20,175 bases of DNA from Gilichinskyi gelida (GTDB lineage: Bacteria; Acidobacteriota; Thermoanaerobaculia; Gp7-AA8). The notes under the pieces are model-generated. The model did no database searches and was not told where the DNA came from. It saw nothing but the letters and a program-made list of their open reading frames with translations. Both the position numbers and the translations under genes were made by a program. The stretch spans positions 1-20,175 of the forward strand of contig JBBPII010000026.1 of NCBI GenBank assembly GCA_038040385.1, given 5' to 3'. Shown here in pieces: positions 1 to 5,228 of the stretch; the first letter of the stretch is position 1, and every line of letters starts with the position of its first letter.

Positions 1-229
1 GGACGGCGACCGGATCGGCGACGGGATCGAGGCCGAAGACGCGCACCGAGCCGCTCTCCGCCCGCAGCAGACCGAGAATGTGTTTGATGAGCGTGGTCTT
101 GCCCGCTCCGTTTGCGCCGACCAGGCCGTAGACCGCCCCGCGTGGCAGGGACAAGCTCACCGAGGCGAGGGCCGTCTTCCCACCGAAGCGGCGCGTCAGC
201 TCCGAGACGTGGATGACCGATTCACTCAA
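1..229 (-). CDS. ABC transporter ATP-binding protein, N-terminal part (cut by window edge)
   Basis: The minus strand reads as the first 76 residues of an ABC-type ATPase, the motor subunit that hydrolyses ATP on the cytoplasmic face of a transporter. A Walker A motif, GANGAGKTT, lies at residues 38-46. It is preceded by the usual first strand (HVSELTRRFGG) and followed by LIKHILGLLRAESGSV, typical of the CcmA/NatA/drug-exporter type. The Q-loop, signature motif and Walker B lie outside the window, so the substrate cannot be named. No ATG or GTG fits the N-terminus; TTG at 229 puts the start just before the domain. No Shine-Dalgarno is visible, but a TAGCAT hexamer sits 8 nt upstream. The family call is firm; the start is a choice. 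Confidence 0.85.
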   Translation of the reverse strand, partial: MSESVIHVSELTRRFGGKTALASVSLSLPRGAVYGLVGANGAGKTTLIKHILGLLRAESGSVRVFGLDPVADPVAV

Positions 230-237
230 TACGAAAG

Positions 238-243
238 ATGCTA
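238..243 (-). promoter_or_regulatory. Possible -10 element (TAGCAT) of a leaderless ABC ATPase transcript
   Basis: On the minus strand TAGCAT lies 8 nt before the TTG chosen as the ABC ATPase start, so transcription would begin at or next to the start codon. No convincing -35 is visible. The same arrangement recurs at five other starts in this window. Confidence 0.35.
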
Positions 244-263
244 CTGCAAGTGCCTCTCCGTGC

Positions 264-311
264 CTCCGCGTCTCCGCGTGAGTCAACGTTGGTTCACGCG
301 GAGACGCGGAG
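264..311. repeat. Inverted repeat, 18-bp perfect arms of CGCGGAG-type sequence
   Basis: CTCCGCGTCTCCGCGTGA at 264-281 is the exact reverse complement of 294-311, with a 12-nt loop. Within each arm the unit CGCGGAG is itself repeated. The element lies between the ABC ATPase start and the GxxExxY gene, and the last seven codons and stop of the latter are made from it. It could act as a terminator for the minus-strand GxxExxY gene, although no T-run follows. A related half-copy (TCACGCGGAG) lies on the far side of the same gene at 775. Confidence 0.85.
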
Positions 312-702
312 AGGCGGAGGGAGTGAGGCCGTTTACGATCCTGTGAAGGCCTTCTTTGAGCGTGGCGCCGCCGAAGTTGATGAGGAGCCCGACCTGGAGA
401 CGCATGAGACGAAGGTACGTCAGGAGCTGCTTGCTGTGGACGGGCGCAATCCGCTCGACGGACTTCAGCTCGACGATGACCTTGTTTTCGACCAGCAGAT
501 CCGCGCGAAAGCCTTCTTCGAAAACGACTCCGTCATATTCGAATCGCACTGCCTTCTGACGTTCGACTCGGAAACCCTGGCGCTCGAACTTCCGCGCCAG
601 CACGATCTCGTAGACCGATTCCAGCAGACCGGGCCCCAGCTTTTGGTGGATCTGCATCGCTGCGTCGACGATGGCTCCGGTGATGTCATCGAGGTCGTGC
701 AT
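283..702 (-). CDS. GxxExxY-family protein (PD-(D/E)XK nuclease-like fold)
   Basis: This 139-residue protein carries the family signature: G25-LL-E28-SV-Y31 after a helix ending HQKLGPG. A nuclease-type core follows, with D68 and the pair E78-L-K80 (RADLLVENKVIVELK), then the conserved QLLTYLRL and VGLLINF segments. The family is assigned to the PD-(D/E)XK superfamily from sequence; its cellular role is not established. ATG at 702 is preferred because relatives start a few residues before the TG motif. ATG at 720 is in frame and adds six residues. The C-terminal segment after RIVNG is written in the CGCGGAG repeat, so the natural tail may have been replaced by repeat sequence. It stands alone, with repeats on both sides. 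Confidence 0.88.
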   Translation of the reverse strand: MHDLDDITGAIVDAAMQIHQKLGPGLLESVYEIVLARKFERQGFRVERQKAVRFEYDGVVFEEGFRADLLVENKVIVELKSVERIAPVHSKQLLTYLRLMRLQVGLLINFGGATLKEGLHRIVNGLTPSASPRLRVNQR

Positions 703-774
703 TGGGCCGGGCGGGATCATCCCTCGGTTGCGCCGAAGTACCGAGGAGTCTCCATCGGGTGGAGTCGGGGGAGA

Positions 775-792
775 TCACGCGGAGGCGCGTGA
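775..792. repeat. Short inverted repeat TCACGCG-4-CGCGTGA, half-copy of the 264-311 repeat
   Basis: Seven-bp perfect arms flank a 4-nt loop. The first ten bases, TCACGCGGAG, match the right arm at 294-303. It lies between the GxxExxY and ychF starts, which diverge, so it may be a remnant of the flanking repeat or an operator. Confidence 0.5.
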
Positions 793-838
793 CGCCTGCG
801 TTGGGGGATACTTCGATCTGGCCGGCAGGAGAAACCGC

Positions 839-1924
839 ATGCAGCTCGGTATCGTGGGAGTCCCCTTTTCAGGCAAATCGACGCTCTTTCAGGCGATCAC
901 CAGAACTCACCTCGACCCCGCTGCCATGGCGAAGACGGAAGCTCACCTCGGCATCGTGAAAGTGCCGGACGAGCGTCTGGACCGCTGCTCGGCGATCTTC
1001 TCTCCGAAGAGCACCGTACACGCCACCATCGAGTTCGTCGATGTGGCCGGCCTGAAGAAAGGGGCGAGTGGAACCACACAGTTCACGACCGGCTTCCTTT
1101 CCGCCGTGAAGACCAACGACGCGCTGATCCAGGTGGTCCGCCTCTTCGCAAACGACGCCGTACCACATCCCGACGGCAGCATCGACCCGCTGCGCGACGT
1201 GGCCACGTTCGAGACCGAGTTCATTCTCGCCGACATGGCGGTGCTGGAAAGCCGTATCGAGAAGATCAACAAACAGCTCGGACGTGCACAGGACGAGCAG
1301 ATGAAGCGGGAACTGCCGGTCCTCGAGAAGTGCCTGGCGGTCCTTCAGGCGGAGAAGCCGCTGCGAAACGAAGACCTCTCCAAAGAGGAGCTGCACATCC
1401 TCAAGACGTATCAGCTCCTCTCGCTCAAGCCGATGCTGATCGCTCTCTCCCTCGACGAATCGCAGCAGTCGATCATGGACCAGGAGGTCTCGCGCGTCGC
1501 CGCGGCGAAAGCAGGGCTGCGCACCCGCGTGGTGGCGTTCTTCGGCAAGATCGATCTGGAGATGTCCGAGCTCTCGGCGGACGAGGCGCACATGTTCATG
1601 GATGAATACGGGATCCGGGAGTCGGCGCTCGACACGCTGATCCGCGAAGCGTACGCGCTGCTCGGGCTGCAGTCCTTCCTCACGGTGGGTGAAGACGAGT
1701 GCCGCGCCTGGACGATCCGAGCCGGCATGACGGCGCAGGAGGCGGCGGGGGTGATCCACTCCGACTTCGTCGCCAAGTTCATCCGCGCGGAGGTCGTGCA
1801 TTACGACGACTTCATCGCCGCGGGAGGATCGTTCGCCAAGGCGAAGGAAGCGGGCCACTGGCGACTGGAGGGAAAGGGCTACGAGGTAAAGGACGGCGAC
1901 ATCCTGAACATCCGGCACGGATAA
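839..1924 (+). CDS. ychF: YchF/Obg-like P-loop ATPase
   Basis: This is a 361-residue member of the YchF (OLA1) family, close to the usual 363 residues. These are cytoplasmic, ribosome-associated nucleotide hydrolases that prefer ATP. The P-loop reads GVPFSGKST (7-15), whereas canonical YchF has GLPNVGKST. Switch II reads DVAGLKKGAS (68-77), matching the DIAGLVKGAS hallmark. The specificity motif, usually NxxE, reads SLDE (204-207), so the Asn is replaced. A coiled-coil helical insert (130-190) and a C-terminal TGS domain (about 280-361, with HWRLEGKGYEVKDGD) follow. The ATG at 839 sits 7 nt after AGGAG (827-831). The divergent P-loop and specificity motif mean it could be a lineage-specific paralogue. 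The gene ends 7 nt from the convergent tmRNA. Confidence 0.9.
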   Translation: MQLGIVGVPFSGKSTLFQAITRTHLDPAAMAKTEAHLGIVKVPDERLDRCSAIFSPKSTVHATIEFVDVAGLKKGASGTTQFTTGFLSAVKTNDALIQVVRLFANDAVPHPDGSIDPLRDVATFETEFILADMAVLESRIEKINKQLGRAQDEQMKRELPVLEKCLAVLQAEKPLRNEDLSKEELHILKTYQLLSLKPMLIALSLDESQQSIMDQEVSRVAAAKAGLRTRVVAFFGKIDLEMSELSADEAHMFMDEYGIRESALDTLIREAYALLGLQSFLTVGEDECRAWTIRAGMTAQEAAGVIHSDFVAKFIRAEVVHYDDFIAAGGSFAKAKEAGHWRLEGKGYEVKDGDILNIRHG

Positions 1925-1931
1925 GAGGGGT

Positions 1932-2289
1932 TGGTGGAGGCGGCGGGAATTGAACCCGCGTCCGAGAGCAGTGGAACGTGGCTACTACATGCTTGTCTCA
2001 CCTTTTTGGTTCTCGTCCGCGTCCTGCCCGGTGAGCGGGGAACGAGCGCGGACCAGCCTGTAGGTTTTCGTGACTCGCGGCCAGGCGGTCCGCGAATCCT
2101 TAGCTCAGCTCAATGACATCCGGCCCTGAAGGTGTGAGCAACGATTAGGCGGACGCTCGAGGGTTTTTAGGCCGCGAGAGCGAGTTCGCTGTTGTTCGCA
2201 GCTACTCAGTTTTGATCGGATTTACGAGGCAATCAGCTCGGCATGCAACCAGCGCCCCGACGTGTCCCCGTCGAAGCCGGTGCGCCCCC
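1932..2289 (-). ncRNA. ssrA: Transfer-messenger RNA (tmRNA)
   Basis: tmRNA rescues stalled ribosomes: charged with alanine, it enters the A site with SmpB and supplies a short reading frame encoding a degradation tag. The tRNA-like ends are clear. The 5' end GGGGGCG pairs with CGCCTCC before an encoded ACCA at 1932-1935. CGGCTTCGAC follows the 5' end, and GGGTTCAATTCCC forms the T arm near the 3' end. The tag frame encodes ANNSELALAA and ends in TAA. GC-rich complementary segments between tag and T arm fit the pseudoknot region. The length of 358 nt is normal. The 3' end lies 7 bp from the ychF stop, leaving no intergenic room for a terminator. The gene is divergent from nadC. Confidence 0.97.
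2167..2199 (-). other. tmRNA tag reading frame (ANNSELALAA, stop)
   Basis: Ten codons starting with the resume codon GCG (2199-2197) end with TAA at 2167. The tag ends in LALAA, the sequence recognised by ClpXP and related proteases. The first alanine is supplied by the charged tmRNA in addition to these codons. Confidence 0.9.
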
Positions 2290-2348
2290 AATTTGTCAAC
2301 GAACGTGAAGACCGATCAAAACGAGCGGGAGGGGGGCATCATTCCTGT

Positions 2349-3191
2349 ATGAACGCCCGCGACCTCGAGGCCATCGTCCGCCGCGCCCTCGACGAGGACC
2401 TCCCCGACATCACCAGCGAGACGATTTTCGAGCCGGGCGACCGCGGCCGGGCGCGATTCCTGGTGAAGGAACCGGGCATCATCGCCGGGCTCGCCTTGGC
2501 CGAGGCGACGTTCAAGGCCATCGAGCCGGACGCGACCTTTGAGCCGCGAGCGACGGACGGCGACGCGGTCGAGCCCGGCGCGATCGTCGCCGAGGCGAGC
2601 GCGGCGGTGATCACCCTTCTGGCGGGCGAGCGCACCGCGCTCAATCTCATGCAGCGCGCCTCGGGCATTGCCACCGCCACCCGCCGGTACGTCGACGCCG
2701 TCCGCGGCACGAGGGCGAAGATCTACGACACCCGCAAGACCGCGCCGGGCCTCCGCGCACTGGACAAGTACGCCGTACGCTGCGGCGGCGGCGAAAACCA
2801 TCGCATCGGCCTCTATGACATGTTCCTGATCAAGAACAACCACATCGACCGCGCCGGCTCCATCCACGCCGCGGTCGAGCGCGTCCGGCGGCGCGGCCTC
2901 CTGCAGAAAGTCATGGTCGAGGTGCGCGACATGGCGGAGCTCGATGAAGCGCTGGCGCTCCAGCCCGACTTCATCCTCCTCGACAACATGCCGGCCGCCA
3001 CCATGCGCGCGGCCGTGGAGCGCGTCGCGGGCAGAGTCGCGCTCGAGGCCTCGGGCGGCGTCACCTTGGAAACGGTACGGGAGATCGCAGAGACGGGCGT
3101 CGACCGCATTTCGGTCGGCGCCCTCACCCACTCGGTGAAAGCACTGGACATTTCCATGCGCATCGAGCGAATGGCACCTGGTTTGCCGTAA
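2349..3191 (+). CDS. nadC: Nicotinate-nucleotide pyrophosphorylase (quinolinate phosphoribosyltransferase)
   Basis: NadC converts quinolinate and PRPP to nicotinate mononucleotide, CO2 and pyrophosphate in de novo NAD synthesis in the cytoplasm. The 280-residue length is normal. Active-site elements are all visible: GERTALNLMQR (93-103), DTRKTAPGLRALDKYAVRCGG (127-147), ENHRIGLYDMFLIKNNH (149-165), the E191 strand (VEVRDMAELDEAL), LLDNM (210-214) and the phosphate-binding SGGVT and SVGALTHS turns. The ATG follows a purine-rich GGAGGGGGG (2328-2336) by 12 nt. An in-frame start at 2262 would run into the tmRNA gene and is not supported. nadA and nadB are not in the window. The next gene begins 10 nt after its stop, suggesting co-transcription with the diguanylate cyclase. 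Confidence 0.96.
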   Translation: MNARDLEAIVRRALDEDLPDITSETIFEPGDRGRARFLVKEPGIIAGLALAEATFKAIEPDATFEPRATDGDAVEPGAIVAEASAAVITLLAGERTALNLMQRASGIATATRRYVDAVRGTRAKIYDTRKTAPGLRALDKYAVRCGGGENHRIGLYDMFLIKNNHIDRAGSIHAAVERVRRRGLLQKVMVEVRDMAELDEALALQPDFILLDNMPAATMRAAVERVAGRVALEASGGVTLETVREIAETGVDRISVGALTHSVKALDISMRIERMAPGLP

Positions 3192-3201
3192 GCCGATCGG
3201 G

Positions 3202-4176
3202 ATGCCTGACAAACCCTTCCGTGTGGTCATCGTCGACGACGACGCCGCGATCCGGCGCTTGGTCCACCTCTACCTGACGCGCGCCGGCTACGACGTGGTG
3301 GAGTTCATGGCCGGCGAAGAGGCGCGCGCGCAGCTCGGCCAGATCGCCTGGGACCTGGCCATCCTCGACCGCCGGCTGCCGGACATGGACGGCGTCGAGC
3401 TCTGCCAGCATCTGAAGTCCGATCCCAACCTGCGCAACCGCTACGTCATCATGCTCACCGGCGAGGACGAATCGGCGGACAAAGTTCTCGGCCTCGACCT
3501 CGGCGCGGACGACTACATCACCAAGCCGTTCCAGCCGGCGGAGCTGCTGGCGCGCATCCGCGCCGCGAAGCGCATCGTCGATCTGCAGAAGGAGCTGATG
3601 AACTCCAACCGGCGCCTGGAGCTGCTGTCGATCACCGACGGGCTGACCAAACTCCACAACCACCGGCACTTCCAGGACGAGTTGGGGCGCGCGTTCGAGG
3701 AGTCGGAGCGCTACCACCGACCGCTGTCGCTGGTGATCGCCGACCTCGATTTCTTCAAGAAGGTCAACGACACGTACGGCCACGCCGTCGGCGACGACGT
3801 GCTCAAGGCGGTGTCCGCGATCCTCCAGCAGTCGACCCGCTCGACGGACCTGGCGGCGCGCTACGGCGGCGAGGAATTCACGTTGATGCTGCCGGAGACG
3901 AACCTCGACGACGCGCTGGCCCTTGCCGAGAAAGTGCGCGACATCATCGAATCGACGCCGATCGAGACGCAGGCCGGGCCGCTGCACGTCACGGTCAGCC
4001 TCGGAGTGGCCACCGTCCCTCACTCGCGCATTCATTCGTCGAGGGAGCTGATCGTGGCCGCCGACAAGGCCCTGTACCGGGCGAAGAAGAACGGCCGGAA
4101 CCAGGTGCAGGCGGAGCGGCGGCGCGACGGGTTGGCGCGCGAGACGCGGCCGATCGAAGAGCGGCGATCAGCCTAG
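3202..4176 (+). CDS. Response regulator with GGDEF output domain (diguanylate cyclase)
   Basis: This 324-residue cytoplasmic protein joins a receiver domain (about 6-125) to a GGDEF domain (about 140-302), the layout of PleD/WspR-type enzymes that make cyclic di-GMP from two GTP when phosphorylated. Receiver residues are complete: the acidic cluster VDDD (11-14), phosphoacceptor D56 in ILDRRLPDMDG, T86 and K108 in TKPF. The cyclase signature reads GGEEF (222-226), an active variant. An inhibitory RxxD site (R213-S-T-D216) lies five residues before it. FKKVNDTYGHAVGDD carries the substrate loop. No sensor is fused, so the input must come from a kinase or Hpt in trans. A stand-alone Hpt gene lies convergently just downstream. 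Confidence 0.95.
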   Translation: MPDKPFRVVIVDDDAAIRRLVHLYLTRAGYDVVEFMAGEEARAQLGQIAWDLAILDRRLPDMDGVELCQHLKSDPNLRNRYVIMLTGEDESADKVLGLDLGADDYITKPFQPAELLARIRAAKRIVDLQKELMNSNRRLELLSITDGLTKLHNHRHFQDELGRAFEESERYHRPLSLVIADLDFFKKVNDTYGHAVGDDVLKAVSAILQQSTRSTDLAARYGGEEFTLMLPETNLDDALALAEKVRDIIESTPIETQAGPLHVTVSLGVATVPHSRIHSSRELIVAADKALYRAKKNGRNQVQAERRRDGLARETRPIEERRSA

Positions 4177-4183
4177 GGCAACT

Positions 4184-4228
4184 TTATCCTGCGGCGCGAA
4201 GCGACGCAGGAGCCTGCGGCTCAGGATG
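4184..4228. repeat. Intergenic hairpin between convergent genes, likely bidirectional terminator
   Basis: Outer arms ATCCTG (4186-4191) and CAGGAT (4222-4227) enclose an inner perfect hairpin CGCAGG-AG-CCTGCG (4205-4218). Read on the minus strand it begins TCATCCTGAGC, the same start as the larger element at 14223-14294, so the two belong to one dispersed family. It separates two convergent stops and contains the stop codon of the Hpt gene. There is no T-run. Confidence 0.65.
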
Positions 4229-4550
4229 AACTATCGCCTAGCTCTTTGCGCCTTGTGTCGATCTCCGTCAGCAGATTGCCGACGTGCTCGCGCAACTTGC
4301 GGTCGAGGCCGCCGTCCGGTTCGCCGCCACCGAGGCGTTCGGCAACTTTCTCCACCTCGGCCGCCTCGGCGGAGATGCGCTCGAAGCCGTAGCTGCCGCC
4401 GGAGCCCTTGAGCTGATGCGAAAGGTATGTCAGCCGCTCGATGGACTGCGGCGACTGGCCGTCGTCGACGCTGGCCTGTATCTCGCGCACCTTAGCGGCT
4501 GCTTCGGCGAGGAATTCACGTCTGAGCTCGTCCAGCTCTTGATCCACCAT
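4221..4550 (-). CDS. Stand-alone histidine phosphotransfer (Hpt) protein
   Basis: Hpt proteins relay a phosphoryl group between receiver domains in multistep phosphorelays. This 109-residue cytoplasmic protein has the diagnostic helix YLSHQLKGSGGSYGF, with phosphoacceptor H45 followed by K48 and the small-residue run G49-S-G-G. The rest is predicted helical and rich in charged residues, as expected for a four-helix bundle. The ATG at 4550 is chosen because the sequence further upstream is unlike Hpt and would run into the divergent gene's promoter. An in-frame ATG at 4592 is less likely. No strong Shine-Dalgarno is seen. It converges on the receiver-GGDEF gene, so a partnership in one relay is plausible but inferred; no hybrid kinase is visible nearby. 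Confidence 0.88.
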   Translation of the reverse strand: MVDQELDELRREFLAEAAAKVREIQASVDDGQSPQSIERLTYLSHQLKGSGGSYGFERISAEAAEVEKVAERLGGGEPDGGLDRKLREHVGNLLTEIDTRRKELGDSSS

Positions 4551-4565
4551 CGTTCGCCAAAAGGG

Positions 4566-4592
4566 TTGCACGCTGTATGCCGCGCGTATCAT
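4566..4592 (+). promoter_or_regulatory. Promoter candidate TTGCAC-15-TATCAT for the CBM9-like gene
   Basis: TTGCAC at 4566-4571 and TATCAT at 4587-4592 are separated by 15 nt, shorter than the usual 17. The -10 ends 8 nt before the ATG at 4601, predicting a transcript that starts at the start codon. No Shine-Dalgarno is present. Confidence 0.45.
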
Positions 4593-4600
4593 TCGGCGCG

Positions 4601-5203
4601 ATGCCGGTCCCCACGCTCGTCGTTCCGCGGGCGGAGTTCTCGATCGAAGATCCGTGGGCGGTGCCGCTGCAATGCCGGCCTGTAGCGCTCCGGCGGTCGA
4701 CGGACGGCGCATCGCCGCGCCTCCCGACCAGTTTCGCAATGTATTATGATGACGAATTATTGACTATCGTTTTCCATGCCGAGGATGACGACCTGGTGGC
4801 GACGCTCTACGAGCATGACGAGCCGTTGTGGCAGGAGGACGTGGTCGAAGCCTTCCTCGCGCCGGGCGATGGCACGAACTACTTCGAGGTGGAGGTGAAT
4901 CCGCTGGGTACCACCTTCGATGCGCGGATCGAGTCACCCGACGGCGTGCGGGAAACCATGCGCGCCGATCTGTCGTGGACCTGCGAGGGACTCTTCGCCG
5001 CCGTCCGCCGCGAGGGGACGATCATCGACTACGTCCTGCGCGTGCCGTTTGCCGCGGTCGGCGGCAGGCCGCTGCGCGCGAACTTTTTCCGCGTCGACCG
5101 CAGCGCCGCCTACGGCGACGAGTACAGCGCCTGGAGCCCGACCATGAATGATCCGGCGGACTTTCACGTGGTGGCGGCATTCGGGGAGCTGGTGTTCGAT
5201 TGA
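4601..5203 (+). CDS. Carbohydrate-binding family 9-like protein
   Basis: This 200-residue protein resembles the CBM9-like/DOMON-like beta-sandwich family. The central block reads PLWQEDVVEAFLAP, then YFEVEVNPLGTTFDAR (about 95-109). The C-terminal block (W178-SP, then DFHVVAAFGELVF) is the usual end of the family. Relatives bind sugars or are fused to secreted enzymes, but here no signal peptide is present, so a cytoplasmic role or unrecognised export is implied. ATG at 4601 is preferred over an in-frame ATG at 4577, because the latter would lie inside the promoter-like sequence. A short AT-rich codon run encodes residues 47-60 (MYYDDELLTIVFHA). The secreted propeller gene starts 25 nt downstream. 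The ligand is unknown. Confidence 0.78.
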   Translation: MPVPTLVVPRAEFSIEDPWAVPLQCRPVALRRSTDGASPRLPTSFAMYYDDELLTIVFHAEDDDLVATLYEHDEPLWQEDVVEAFLAPGDGTNYFEVEVNPLGTTFDARIESPDGVRETMRADLSWTCEGLFAAVRREGTIIDYVLRVPFAAVGGRPLRANFFRVDRSAAYGDEYSAWSPTMNDPADFHVVAAFGELVFD

Positions 5204-5228
5204 CACGCCGTTTGCACGTGCGCGCTCA

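Noticed and set aside
238..792. A plus-strand open frame covering the GxxExxY gene.
   Set aside because: The minus-strand frame has the full family signature. The plus frame has none.
869..1918. A 349-codon open frame on the minus strand opposite ychF.
   Set aside because: The plus strand has a full YchF protein with motifs. The antisense frame has no recognisable domain and is the usual by-product of GC-rich coding DNA.
2294..2299. TTGACA on the minus strand just before the tmRNA 5' end, looking like a consensus -35.
   Set aside because: It lies only 4 nt from the mature 5' end, so transcription from it would start inside the tmRNA. No -10 follows at 16-18 nt.
3867..3883. A 17-nt exact direct repeat (3867-3883 and 4505-4521) shared by the GGEEF motif codons and the opposite-strand Hpt gene.
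   Set aside because: It lies in coding sequence on both sides, in unrelated reading contexts, with no flanking similarity. With GC-biased codons one such match in 20 kb is plausible by chance.
5200..5205. TTGACA before the propeller gene as a -35 element.
   Set aside because: The expected -10 position (5223-5228) reads CGCTCA, and the hexamer overlaps the stop of the previous gene.
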